NCBI GenBank assembly: GCA_025210805.1
Contig: JAOAQX010000005.1
Location: 185,204 to 249,203 of the forward strand
Direction of reading: 5' to 3'
Length of the DNA: 64,000 bases
Source: Flavobacteriales bacterium
GTDB taxonomy: Bacteria; Bacteroidota; Bacteroidia; Flavobacteriales; CAJXXR01
This document shows positions 1 through 7,866 of this stretch, in pieces (the stretch's first letter is position 1; every line of letters starts with the position of its first letter). The notes under the pieces are model-generated. The model was given only the letters and a program-made list of their open reading frames with translations. It was not told the DNA's origin and ran no database searches. The translations under genes and the position numbers were made by a program.

Positions 1-226
1 AAAAGGGGAGTTCTTGACCGTTTTTTATATCCCAATTTTTATAATGGATATGATTATAAGGTTTTTGAATTCCATTTTCTGTATAAGAGTCATTGAATCC
101 AACAAAGATAATTAAGGAATGTATGTCGCCCTTTGGGGTGAAAACACCACCATGAGGAAGGTAATGCCTTTGTGCAAATGAGTAATAATTTAGAAATACG
201 AATAAGGTAAATAGAATTTGTTTCAT
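1..226 (-). CDS. Secreted protein of unknown function, N-terminal fragment
   Basis: Reading the minus strand from an ATG at 226-224 gives an open frame of 75 codons that runs off the left edge. It starts with MKQILFTLFVF and reaches SFAQ, a typical Bacteroidota signal peptide with likely cleavage after Ala-Gln. The mature part continues with GGVFTPKGDIHSLIIFVGF. A pattern of this sort, a T-P-K-G turn followed by a hydrophobic strand, is something I associate with the start of secreted M6-like metalloproteases and other T9SS cargo, but no catalytic motif lies in the visible part. The function is therefore not assigned. Confidence 0.6.
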   Translation of the reverse strand, partial: MKQILFTLFVFLNYYSFAQRHYLPHGGVFTPKGDIHSLIIFVGFNDSYTENGIQKPYNHIHYKNWDIKNGQELPF

Positions 227-302
227 TATGATATTTAATTTAAGCCAATTTATAGAAAGTCTTGAGATTTATCAAGTACCATAATAGATACTTGATTCTT
301 TT

Positions 303-1229
303 TTAACGATATAACCAAACATCTTTTAAGACATCCCAGCCAAAGGGTCCCTCGTAGCGTGTCCAAGCAATATGGCTAAAAGATCCTGTTTCTTTAAAGT
401 AAAAACGAATATGGGGTTGATCTTGATATTTTCTATCATGAAATTCTAATAAAACAGAATTATTGTTATAGTGATGATGTTCTTCTATTGTGGGTGTGGC
501 AAAAAGATAATTGAGTAGTAAAATGGAGTTAAACCCAAAAGGAATAAGCATGGAACTAATAAACATCCATTGAGATTTCTTTTTCCACCAAAAAAATAAA
601 GAAATTAAAGGAGGAATGATAAAAAGACTGGCGAGTAAATAAAAAGGTAGGAATGCTCTTGGAATCATCCATAAAGATAAAAAGAGATTAAAAATACCAA
701 AAGTGATGTATTCAAAATGAGTTTCTTGTGCAAGGAAACGATAAGCAGCGTACATGGCTTTGAAATTAAAAAAACCACTTTTATCTTCTTTGTAATCTCT
801 GTGTAAGAGGTATCCAATGACTATGGGAGGGAAGATGAGCGGTGCTGTTACAATAGCTAAGAGAACCATGATAACAGTAATAAAATTATCTGCAAGAACT
901 CCATAAGCAAGTTCTAGTTTATATTCTTTAGAATTACGATAAGCTTCTTTTTTTCTTCGTATTTGCTCTCTTGCGAAGCGTCTTCTTTTGTTTATTTCAG
1001 CTTCTCTGGGAGTTTCGGTTATTATTTGCTCCCAATTGATTTCTTTAAAATCATTGCTTAAAAGTCTATCATAAGCCTCGTTTATTTTCATAAAACGTTC
1101 TTGAGCATCCGCACTAGCATTTCTATCAGGATGCCAAATCATGGCTAATTTTCTATAAGCTTTTTTAATTTCTTTTTCGCTGGCTCCTTCTTTTATTTGG
1201 AGTTCTTGAAGACATTCTTTTTTTGTCAT
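303..1229 (-). CDS. Membrane-anchored J-domain (DnaJ-like) protein
   Basis: The 308-residue product has an N-terminal J domain (about residues 4-60) with the HPD tripeptide at 33-35, which stimulates Hsp70 ATPase activity. There is no G/F region, no zinc-finger repeats and no DnaJ C-terminal substrate domain, so it is a type III J-protein and not the general chaperone DnaJ. After a basic linker (KRRRFAREQIRRKK), several hydrophobic stretches between about residues 110 and 245 look like membrane spans. The final 60 residues are soluble and His/Asn-rich near EEHHHYNNN. It lies 14 bp downstream of menA on the same strand and is probably co-transcribed. It presumably recruits DnaK to the inner membrane; the client is unknown. 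Confidence 0.8.
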   Translation of the reverse strand: MTKKECLQELQIKEGASEKEIKKAYRKLAMIWHPDRNASADAQERFMKINEAYDRLLSNDFKEINWEQIITETPREAEINKRRRFAREQIRRKKEAYRNSKEYKLELAYGVLADNFITVIMVLLAIVTAPLIFPPIVIGYLLHRDYKEDKSGFFNFKAMYAAYRFLAQETHFEYITFGIFNLFLSLWMIPRAFLPFYLLASLFIIPPLISLFFWWKKKSQWMFISSMLIPFGFNSILLLNYLFATPTIEEHHHYNNNSVLLEFHDRKYQDQPHIRFYFKETGSFSHIAWTRYEGPFGWDVLKDVWLYR

Positions 1230-1243
1230 ACACTTTTAATGAA

Positions 1244-2155
1244 TCATAGGGCAATATTAAGCCCAACACCTAGCAAGATACAAAAAATAAGGGTAGTAAT
1301 AGCCGTGGGTTTTAGCCACTTGTCATAAGCCGATAATTCTTGAATGATAACGATCTCTTTGGCTTGTTTGAATATGAGTGGTAATGTAAGTAGAAATAGC
1401 CAAGAAGTCCAGCTATTCGTGGTAAATGCAAAAACAAAAGTAGTGGTGAGTAAATAAGGTGAAAAAAGTAAGAAAAGTTGATAATACTTTGCGTTTCTTT
1501 TTCCTAAAATAATTGCTAAAGTATTTTTTCCAGCTTGTGCATCAGAGTCGGCATCTCTCATATTGTTTAAGTTTAGCACAGCAGTGGATAATAATCCCAC
1601 AGCAGATGCAGGAAGAAGTAAGGACCAATCCCAGTAATTTAGATGGATAAAAGCGCTGAGTGCAACTCCAAAAACTCCGAAAAAAATAAAAACGGAAAGA
1701 TCTCCAAATGCTTGATAACCATAAGGGTTTTTCCCAGAAGTATAGGTGATAGATGCCCAAACGGCTATAGAAAGTAGGCATACAAAGATTCCGTAAGACC
1801 AAGATAGAAAAGGAAAGCTTAGATGAATTAATAGGAGTCCTGATAGGGCAGAGAGTACTCCAAATATCCACATTGCATTATACATTTCTTTGGCGGTAAT
1901 CAAACCCTGTTGAACGGCTCTTTTAGGTCCTTTTCGGTCTTGATGATCTGCTCCATGCTGGGTATCGCCATAGTCATTTGCAAAATTTGATAAAACTTGT
2001 AAAAAAAGCGTTGTTAGAAAAGCAAGAAGAGATAAATTCCAATTGAATTTCCCCAAGAACATTGCTAGCATCGAACCTAAAAAAATGGTAGCAAAGGCAA
2101 GAGGTAGTGTTCTTAATCGGGCAGCTTTTAGCCATATTTTTATTTTACTTTCCAT
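1244..2155 (-). CDS. menA: 1,4-dihydroxy-2-naphthoate polyprenyltransferase (MenA)
   Basis: This UbiA-family integral membrane prenyltransferase attaches a polyprenyl chain to 1,4-dihydroxy-2-naphthoate in menaquinone synthesis. The family's first Asp-rich motif appears as NFANDYGDTQHGAD near residues 57-70, and the second Asp-rich region as LNNMRDADSDAQAGK. Eight or nine hydrophobic helices fill the rest. I chose the ATG at 2155, where the protein begins MESKIKIWLKAARLRTLP as family members do. A longer frame opens at 2194, but it would overlap the upstream acetyltransferase by 50 bp. With the chosen start the overlap is 11 bp, which suggests translational coupling. Menaquinone is the usual Bacteroidota respiratory quinone. 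Confidence 0.92.
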   Translation of the reverse strand: MESKIKIWLKAARLRTLPLAFATIFLGSMLAMFLGKFNWNLSLLAFLTTLFLQVLSNFANDYGDTQHGADHQDRKGPKRAVQQGLITAKEMYNAMWIFGVLSALSGLLLIHLSFPFLSWSYGIFVCLLSIAVWASITYTSGKNPYGYQAFGDLSVFIFFGVFGVALSAFIHLNYWDWSLLLPASAVGLLSTAVLNLNNMRDADSDAQAGKNTLAIILGKRNAKYYQLFLLFSPYLLTTTFVFAFTTNSWTSWLFLLTLPLIFKQAKEIVIIQELSAYDKWLKPTAITTLIFCILLGVGLNIAL

Positions 2156-2609
2156 CTGACAAATACATTTGAATATGTGGTAGATTATCTTCAAGATACT
2201 CTTCTCCTTCTATAAGGAATCCTAGAGACTGATAAAAATGGGTCAAATAAGTTTGAGCACTGATTCTAATGGATGGGTGTTTAAAAGTGTTGTGAATAAC
2301 CTCTATAGCTAAAATCATTAAAATACGCCCATAATTATTTTTTCTTTCAGCATCTTTAACAACCACTCTTCCTATTGCTGAGCATTGATACTTATCCACA
2401 TAAGGAAGTAATCTTGCATAAGCGATAATTTCTTTGTTTTTTGTAGCAAAAAGATGCATGCTTTTTTGGTCTTGCCCATCCATATCTTGATAGACACAGT
2501 CTTGCTCGCATACAAAAACTTCGGTTCTTAGTTGTAAGATTTGATATAATTCTGCGGTGCTTATTTCATCAAATTTTTTGCATTCCCAATGCACAAGATG
2601 ATTTTCCAT
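2145..2609 (-). CDS. ElaA-like GNAT-family N-acetyltransferase
   Basis: The 154-residue protein matches the ElaA subgroup of GNAT acetyltransferases: the N-terminal pattern F-D-E-(I/L)-S-x-x-E-L-Y-x-I-L-x-L-R-x-E-V-F-V-x-E-Q, followed by a YQDMDGQD-type motif and a His-Leu pair. The acetyl-CoA loop is seen as IGRVVVKDAERKNNYGR, with the C-terminal part continuing as YLTHFYQSLGF. The physiological substrate of ElaA proteins is not established. It sits 5 bp downstream of rsmD and overlaps menA by 11 bp, so the four genes rsmD - elaA-like - menA - dnaJ-like look like one operon. Confidence 0.85.
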   Translation of the reverse strand: MENHLVHWECKKFDEISTAELYQILQLRTEVFVCEQDCVYQDMDGQDQKSMHLFATKNKEIIAYARLLPYVDKYQCSAIGRVVVKDAERKNNYGRILMILAIEVIHNTFKHPSIRISAQTYLTHFYQSLGFLIEGEEYLEDNLPHIQMYLSDGK

Positions 2610-2614
2610 ACAAA

Positions 2615-3163
2615 CTATTGATCAGTCGTTTTTTTGAAAATACTAAAATGTACATTTCCATATTTTCTACGATCCAGAAAATAGGGTTTATCATCATAAT
2701 TAGTATCTCGTGAGTGTTCTATAACTAAAAAACCATTTTCATTGAGAATATCGGCTTCCATAACCCAGTCATATAACCCTTCATATTCTGAAGATTCATA
2801 AGGTGGATCTGCAAAAACAATGTCATATTTTTGATTTGTTTTTTTAAGGAACGCTTCCACTTTACTGTGAACCGCATTTATTTGCTCTTCAAAACCTAAT
2901 TCTGTACTCGTTTTTCTTATAAAATAGACACATTTTGAATGAGCTTCTACAGCGTCAATTCTCTGTGTGTCTCTTGAGGCAAATTCATAACTGATATTTC
3001 CTGTTCCCGCGTATAAATCAAGTACAGAAATGTCTTCAAAATAGACATAATTGTCCAAGATATTGAACAAAGCTTCCTTTGCCATATCTGTCGTAGGGCG
3101 AACCGGTAAATTTGACGGAGCTATCAGTCTTTTGTTTCGATATTTTCCTCGAATAATTCTCAT
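2615..3163 (-). CDS. rsmD: 16S rRNA (guanine(966)-N(2))-methyltransferase RsmD
   Basis: The 182-residue protein is a Rossmann-fold SAM-dependent methyltransferase. It begins MRIIRGKYRNKRL and continues with VRPTTDMAKEALFNIL, the conserved RsmD entry region. The SAM-binding motif is VLDLYAGTGNISYEFASR (about 45-62), and the N-methylase catalytic motif DPPY occurs in VFADPPYES near residue 117. The enzyme methylates G966 of 16S rRNA during 30S assembly. It is the first gene of the minus-strand run, and the repeat element at 3286 lies just upstream. Confidence 0.93.
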   Translation of the reverse strand: MRIIRGKYRNKRLIAPSNLPVRPTTDMAKEALFNILDNYVYFEDISVLDLYAGTGNISYEFASRDTQRIDAVEAHSKCVYFIRKTSTELGFEEQINAVHSKVEAFLKKTNQKYDIVFADPPYESSEYEGLYDWVMEADILNENGFLVIEHSRDTNYDDKPYFLDRRKYGNVHFSIFKKTTDQ

Positions 3164-3285
3164 AAATTATATTTCTTTGTTTACAAAAATACATAATAAA
3201 AAAACGCCAACCTTTATCGAAATATTGGTTGGCATGATTTATGTCTTTTTTGATGTTAACTTATATGAATCAAAGAGCACCTTTA

Positions 3286-3355
3286 ATCCCATTGAGGGTG
3301 TTAATTTACGCTCTGTTATAAGTCCCGAAAAATCGGGACAGGCCATATAAGGGGT
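3286..3355 (+). repeat. Dispersed MITE-like repeat, copy A (truncated)
   Basis: The left end at 3286-3309 (ATCCCATTGAGGGTGTTAAT...) matches the terminal repeat of the complete copy at 20303 in about 21 of 24 positions. The central hairpin GTCCCGAAAAATCGGGAC at 3322-3339 is identical to that copy's core, and it is followed by a similar AT..AAGGGG stretch. A matching right terminal repeat is not visible. The copy lies between rsmD and a small membrane protein gene and appears non-coding. Confidence 0.7.
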
Positions 3356-3390
3356 AATAAAGAGGAATCTTTTTTTATTAAAGAGTTCTT

Positions 3391-3777
3391 TTATTGTCCA
3401 ATCTGGTCAATCTCTTCAATACGATCTTCTTCAAACCCGATCCATTGAATATCATTGCTAAAAGCGATAATTGGAGCCACAATTGGACTGAAAAAGAAAT
3501 AAAGTACCGTCCAAGTGCTGTCTTTTCCAAAACCTTTCATTTGCTCGTTGATGATTACAACTGCAAAATAAATATTCACTAAGGGAATAAACATAAAGGC
3601 AACCCAATAAGTGGGCTTTTTTATAAGCTCTAAAAGGACAACCAAACTATAAATGGGAATAATACCTTCCCATCCTTTTCTACCCATTTTTTGGTAGATG
3701 CGATACTGTACAAAAAGAAAAAAGGCTATGAAGCCAAAGTACAAAATGATGAATACCAGTATTCCTATACTTGCCAT
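3391..3777 (-). CDS. Small membrane protein, DUF5684-like
   Basis: The 128-residue protein has three or four hydrophobic helices (about 5-24, 42-62, 66-78 and 88-105). It contains the motif MGRKGWEGIIPIYS, with the G-x-x-G-W-x-x-(I/L)-I-P-(I/V)-Y-N/S pattern I associate with DUF5684, a family of uncharacterised membrane proteins. The last residues, EEIDQIGQ, closely resemble the end of the neighbouring DUF805 protein (NEIDEIGR), although the two belong to different families. No function is known. The gene is separated from the DUF805 gene by a perfect palindrome and may form its own transcript. Confidence 0.72.
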   Translation of the reverse strand: MASIGILVFIILYFGFIAFFLFVQYRIYQKMGRKGWEGIIPIYSLVVLLELIKKPTYWVAFMFIPLVNIYFAVVIINEQMKGFGKDSTWTVLYFFFSPIVAPIIAFSNDIQWIGFEEDRIEEIDQIGQ

Positions 3778-3800
3778 AAAATTTAAGTTTTGTTTTTAGA

Positions 3801-3842
3801 AAAAAGGTTTGGTTATTTTTTAAAAAATAACCAAACCTTTTT
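3801..3842. terminator. Perfect 42-bp palindrome, probable bidirectional terminator
   Basis: Positions 3801-3821 (AAAAAGGTTTGGTTATTTTTT) and 3822-3842 are exact reverse complements with no spacer. The A-run on one side and T-run on the other give an intrinsic-terminator shape on either strand. It lies between the DUF805 gene and the DUF5684-like gene, both on the minus strand, so it should end or attenuate the DUF805 transcript. Confidence 0.75.
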
Positions 3843-3873
3843 AAATTATACTCGTTAATTATCCAATAAAAAA

Positions 3874-4260
3874 TTAACGTCCTATTTCGTCAATTTCATT
3901 TCCTTTTGGATCTGCTCCGTATTCGTTTGATCCTTGATCTCCTTCTTTTACGTAGTATACAATAAGAATGATCCATCCAATGACAGGAAGTAAAAACCAA
4001 AGTAGGTTCCATCCACTTTTTCCTGTATCGTGTAACCTTCTTATGGCAACTGCAATACTAGGAACCAACACCGCAATAGAATACAGTGAAGAAATCATTC
4101 CTGTTCCTGTAGAGCTTGCTAATCCAAGAATGTTTTCAATGATAGAAAGTCCTACTGAAATAAGAAAATTAAAAAGAATAAACATCCAATATTCTTTTCT
4201 TCTTGCTCTTCCTTGAAAATTTGCATAATTATCTTTTACGACTTTTAAATACCACTCCAT
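3874..4260 (-). CDS. DUF805 family inner-membrane protein
   Basis: The 128-residue protein has the DUF805 hallmarks: an N-terminal M-x-W-Y-L-K-V-x-K-x-N-Y region, the motif FQGRARRKEYWMF, and the loop RRLHDTGKSGWNLL, with a C-terminal GDQGSNEYGADPKG close to the family's usual NKYGPNP element. Four hydrophobic helices are predicted. DUF805 proteins (for example YhaH of E. coli) have no established biochemical role. The extreme C-terminus NEIDEIGR extends past the usual family end and mirrors the tail of the adjacent DUF5684-like protein. Confidence 0.9.
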   Translation of the reverse strand: MEWYLKVVKDNYANFQGRARRKEYWMFILFNFLISVGLSIIENILGLASSTGTGMISSLYSIAVLVPSIAVAIRRLHDTGKSGWNLLWFLLPVIGWIILIVYYVKEGDQGSNEYGADPKGNEIDEIGR

Positions 4261-4378
4261 TTTTTTTGAGATTAATTAAAATATGTTCTACTCTTTTTAA
4301 GGATTTTCGAATTCCTCCTGTTGTTTTGTTATGCACAAATTAATAATTTAATTTTAATGCACAAGTTTATTTGACAAA

Positions 4379-4411
4379 AAAACACCTTAGTAAATTATAC
4401 TAAGGTGTTTT
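4379..4411 (-). terminator. Rho-independent terminator of the OmpA-family gene
   Basis: Two 14-nt arms, AAAACACCTTAGTA at 4379-4392 and its exact complement at 4398-4411, enclose a 5-nt loop. On the minus strand the hairpin is followed by a T-run (4381-4376). It lies 24 bp past the stop codon of the OmpA-family gene. Confidence 0.88.
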
Positions 4412-4435
4412 GTTTGTGAGTTTTATCTAAAAAGA

Positions 4436-5746
4436 TTATCTCAATACGAAATCTACTCTTCTGTTCACTCTATCAAGTTTAGATAGAAGAATTGACTCTC
4501 CTTTGTTCTCTGTAGAGATTCTTGAAGCATCGATACCATAAAGGTTAACTAATTGCTTCTTAACAGATTCGGTTCTCTTTCTTGAGATCTCCATATTTAC
4601 TTGGCTAGATCCTCTTTTATCAGCATAACCTACCAAAGTAACCTTTTGGCTTGGGTTGTTTTGAAGGTGAAGTGCAATGTTTGCAAGAGCATATTGTTGA
4701 TCTCTTTTTACATTATGTCTTCCAGAGCTAAAGTAAACTGGAGTAAATGCAGGTTTTGCATTTCCTTTGTTTCCTAATACTTTCTCAATTGAGATTCCTT
4801 GGAAGTTTACCAAAGTTCCTTTTGGTGTGTTTGCTTCTTTATCATCGTCATTGTGAACTCCGTCACCATCACTATCTTTCCAAGCTTTTTTATCAACCTT
4901 GTTTGATAACGCTGATTCAACTTTTCCTACTCGGTCATTCAAGTTGTTCATATTGCTGTTTAGTTTAGCAATATCTTCTTTGTTTTTAAGGATTCCTTCG
5001 TTCATAGAAGCGAAAGAGTTGTTCCACTTGTGTCCGTTTTTAGAAGCAAGATCAAAGTTTAACCAAAGGCTATTGTTGATCAAGAAATCATTTGCTCCAG
5101 CAAGTCCGTCAAATTTATCGTATCTCATCAATTGAGCTTTTGAAGAAAGTCCTAAAGCTACTCTTCTTCCCAACTTGAATTCGATTCCAAGACCTACAGG
5201 AACTGTCCAAATTCCTTCTTCTTCGATTTTTTCTGTATTTGATTCTAATCTATCGTCTCCATCTTTTAGTCCACGATAAACTTCAGCAGTTCTCCAAAAA
5301 CGTCCAAGTCCAGCCTCTAAGTAGAAGTTTACTTTAGGTTGTCTTCCTTGGTGCTCTGCTAAGCGTGTTAAGCTAAAGCGTGAAGTAAGATTTAAGTTTG
5401 AAAATTCTACTTCAGAAGAAACTACTTTAGAACCATTGTCATAAAGTCCAACTCCGTTTGATTTTGCTCCGTTATACTCAAGACCAAGATCAAATACTGG
5501 TGAAAGTTGTTTTGCTAAACGTGCACCAAATCCAAGATTGAAAGCATCTTCGAAAAGGTAATCTACTTCTGCTCCATTTACGGTGTGGTCAATAGAATGT
5601 AATCCATTAACATCTCCACGCATGATGTAGTTGTTTAATGAAAGTCCAATAGACCAATCATCAAAAAAACCATGTCTCGTATCCTGAGCGTTTACTGAAA
5701 ATGAAGCTAACAATAAAGCTGCTCCAACTAGTGTTCTCTTTTTCAT
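4436..5746 (-). CDS. OmpA-family outer-membrane protein
   Basis: The 436-residue protein has a signal peptide ending SVNAQD, an N-terminal beta-barrel (about 25-235) of alternating strands, a short coiled linker (NEGILKNKEDIAKLNSNMNN), and one calcium-binding thrombospondin type 3 repeat (DSDGDGVHNDDD, near 292-304). The C-terminal OmpA/MotB peptidoglycan-binding domain shows VTLVGYADKRGSSQVNMEIS followed by R-(K/x)-R-x-x-x-V and RVNRRVDF. It should tether the outer membrane to peptidoglycan. It is monocistronic, with its own terminator and a TAATTTTG -7 element upstream. Abundant porins of this type are common in Flavobacteria; a specific transport role is not implied. Confidence 0.92.
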   Translation of the reverse strand: MKKRTLVGAALLLASFSVNAQDTRHGFFDDWSIGLSLNNYIMRGDVNGLHSIDHTVNGAEVDYLFEDAFNLGFGARLAKQLSPVFDLGLEYNGAKSNGVGLYDNGSKVVSSEVEFSNLNLTSRFSLTRLAEHQGRQPKVNFYLEAGLGRFWRTAEVYRGLKDGDDRLESNTEKIEEEGIWTVPVGLGIEFKLGRRVALGLSSKAQLMRYDKFDGLAGANDFLINNSLWLNFDLASKNGHKWNNSFASMNEGILKNKEDIAKLNSNMNNLNDRVGKVESALSNKVDKKAWKDSDGDGVHNDDDKEANTPKGTLVNFQGISIEKVLGNKGNAKPAFTPVYFSSGRHNVKRDQQYALANIALHLQNNPSQKVTLVGYADKRGSSQVNMEISRKRTESVKKQLVNLYGIDASRISTENKGESILLSKLDRVNRRVDFVLR

Positions 5747-6048
5747 AACTGTGATTAGTTGATTTAAAATTTTTATTCTTTGCTCAACACAATTGTCGTA
5801 CCAAAATTACAATAATATTTTTTTAGCGTAAGTCCATATCTGTTTTTTTTATGGAATATTTCGTCAAACAACAGTTGTAAACGTTGAGTTGTGATTTTTG
5901 ATAGTTTAAGTTTAATCAATTTTATGTTTTTTTCAATTCAATTATGGTAAAATGACGATGAATTGAGACTAGATTTACAGGATTGTATCAATAGATATAT
6001 GTGAATGTTGCAGATAAAATCAATAAATGTATTATAACACCATGGAAT
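5747..6048. other. Intergenic region upstream of the OmpA-family gene
   Basis: This 302-bp AT-rich stretch separates the end of the BtuB-like receptor gene from the start of the OmpA-family gene. Apart from a -7-like element at 5802-5809 I see no gene, repeat copy or convincing terminator in it. Confidence 0.6.
5802..5809 (-). promoter_or_regulatory. Putative -7 element (TAATTTTG) of the OmpA-family gene
   Basis: On the minus strand the octamer TAATTTTG fits the Bacteroidota -7 consensus TAnnTTTG and lies 55 bp upstream of the start codon. No clear TTG at the -33 position was found, so this is a moderate call. Confidence 0.4.
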
Positions 6049-7866
6049 TTATAAAAACAATGTCATGTTAATTTCAAAATTTCTTCTTGGCATAGGTGCA
6101 TTAGATACGATTTGGTAGTCGTTGTTGAATACATTACTAAGGACTACACCCAATGACAAATTTTGATTGGAAGAGATCTTTATTTTTTTGTTCCAAGAGA
6201 AATTTAAAATCCAATAATTCGGTAAATAGATACTATTGTCTTCATTGGTGAATACTCGATCAACCCATTGACTAGAAACTCTAAAAATTTGATTTCTATA
6301 TAGTGCAATTGCTTGATATTGTAGTTGTTTTGAGGGTAAGTAAGGTAAATCCTTTTGATGCGTGAGTTCAATATTTCTGCTAAAAGAAAATCCTAACTGG
6401 TGTTCTATGGCAATGGTAGAAACTGTATGACGAAGTTTGTTATTGATCTCTATTCCATAAGATTGTGATTGATTTATATTTATGGGTTTCCAAACATTTG
6501 ACGTATTCGGTTTCCATATAATTCTGTTTTGGATTGTATTATGATAAACCTCAGCGGTGCATTCATAATTTTTATGAATTTTTTTTACGCCTCCTTCAAA
6601 TTGTTGATTTTTTTCTGGTTTAAGGAGTTTGTTTCCTGCCGAGTTCCAATAAAGATCATTTGCAGTTGGGAATCTATGATTGTTTCCCCAACGGATAAAA
6701 TAATCCCAATCATTAGATTCCCTTCTGATAGAAGCGTAATAGTCCATTTTTGTTATAAAATCAGATCGATATTGCGGAGTGCTTCCTATTTCGATACTAT
6801 TTTTTTTGTAGTGCCAGGCTATTCTTAGTTTAGAAAATAGAAAGTGAAATGCTTTATTTTCTTTAAAATTCGGTGTTTGTACTTTATTAAAACTGTATTG
6901 ATTGTCCAATGAAATTTCCCAATGTTCGGTTTTCCTTTGAAATACAAGCTGACCAAAATGTTGATGAATCAGTAGAGGTGATCCTAAAGTATTTATTGCA
7001 GAATCAACAAAGTTATATTCTTGATTTTGTGTTGAAATTTGAATTTTGGATTTCCAATTATTTTTAAACCAGTTTAAAGAAGTGAAAGCACGCCATTGCT
7101 GATCCTTAGAGAATTGCCCTAAAGCTGCTTGAGTAGTAATAAATCTCGGAATATTTTGATGGGTATTTTGATACCAAGCTCCAACTTTTAAAATAGCTCT
7201 ACTACCTATTTTTTGTGCAAAATTCGTTTTAACACTTCTGTGTTCCTTTTCTGCTTGTTTTCTTATTTCGATTTTTCTAGAAAAGGGATTATAATAGTTG
7301 AAATTATTTTTGGATTGAAATCTATTCCAGTTTAATGTGAAGAATCTTTTCTGTGAGCTTTGGGTAAAATCCACCTGACTTTTTTGAGTTTCGAAGGAAG
7401 CAAATGCTTGATGTACTCTTAGTTTTGATTGTTTGATAAAAGCCACTTGATTTTCCATAGAAATAGTTGCACCAAGTGCTCCAGGGTAGGTTCCTTCTGT
7501 ATTTCCACCAAATGAAAAATACAACTGTTCTTGTTGAGTGCTTTGGAGATTATTGAGATCCGTTTGTCCTAAAGTAACCGAGTTTATAGGAATCCCGTTC
7601 CACAAAACTTGATGCTGAGAAGAGGATGCGCCTCGATAACTAAGAGTGGCAATATTCCCAGGTCCATAATTACGGATATAGACTGGAAGTGATTTTGAGA
7701 GCTGATCTGCAAGGCTGTTCTCTACTTTAAAACTGTCTTGAGCAATCTTTTTAATAGAGAAAGCAATTGTTTTATCCAAAGCAAAATCCTCTGCATCTAC
7801 AGTGGGAATAGTGTCTGTTTGTGCAAAACTATATATAGAAAACAGGAGAAAAACCCAATATCTCAT
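6049..7866 (-). CDS. BtuB-like TonB-dependent outer-membrane receptor (cobalamin uptake)
   Basis: The 605-residue protein has a short signal peptide (SIYSFAQ), a TonB plug domain (about 40-140) with VYIRNYGPGNIATLSYRG and an LWNGIPINSVTLGQTDLNNL element, then a 22-strand-type barrel ending in a C-terminal Phe-Leu pair. It lacks the carboxypeptidase-like N-terminal domain of SusC-type receptors, and its length is close to E. coli BtuB. The start codon overlaps the stop of the upstream gene as ATGA. The operon starts with a cobalamin riboswitch, so the substrate is very probably vitamin B12 or a related corrinoid. No BtuF or BtuCD homologue lies in the window. Confidence 0.85.
   Translation of the reverse strand: MRYWVFLLFSIYSFAQTDTIPTVDAEDFALDKTIAFSIKKIAQDSFKVENSLADQLSKSLPVYIRNYGPGNIATLSYRGASSSQHQVLWNGIPINSVTLGQTDLNNLQSTQQEQLYFSFGGNTEGTYPGALGATISMENQVAFIKQSKLRVHQAFASFETQKSQVDFTQSSQKRFFTLNWNRFQSKNNFNYYNPFSRKIEIRKQAEKEHRSVKTNFAQKIGSRAILKVGAWYQNTHQNIPRFITTQAALGQFSKDQQWRAFTSLNWFKNNWKSKIQISTQNQEYNFVDSAINTLGSPLLIHQHFGQLVFQRKTEHWEISLDNQYSFNKVQTPNFKENKAFHFLFSKLRIAWHYKKNSIEIGSTPQYRSDFITKMDYYASIRRESNDWDYFIRWGNNHRFPTANDLYWNSAGNKLLKPEKNQQFEGGVKKIHKNYECTAEVYHNTIQNRIIWKPNTSNVWKPININQSQSYGIEINNKLRHTVSTIAIEHQLGFSFSRNIELTHQKDLPYLPSKQLQYQAIALYRNQIFRVSSQWVDRVFTNEDNSIYLPNYWILNFSWNKKIKISSNQNLSLGVVLSNVFNNDYQIVSNAPMPRRNFEINMTLFL

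Noticed and set aside
1542..1871. 109-codon minus-strand frame inside menA
   Set aside because: It overlaps menA in another frame, is rich in Cys, Ser and Leu, and has no family features.
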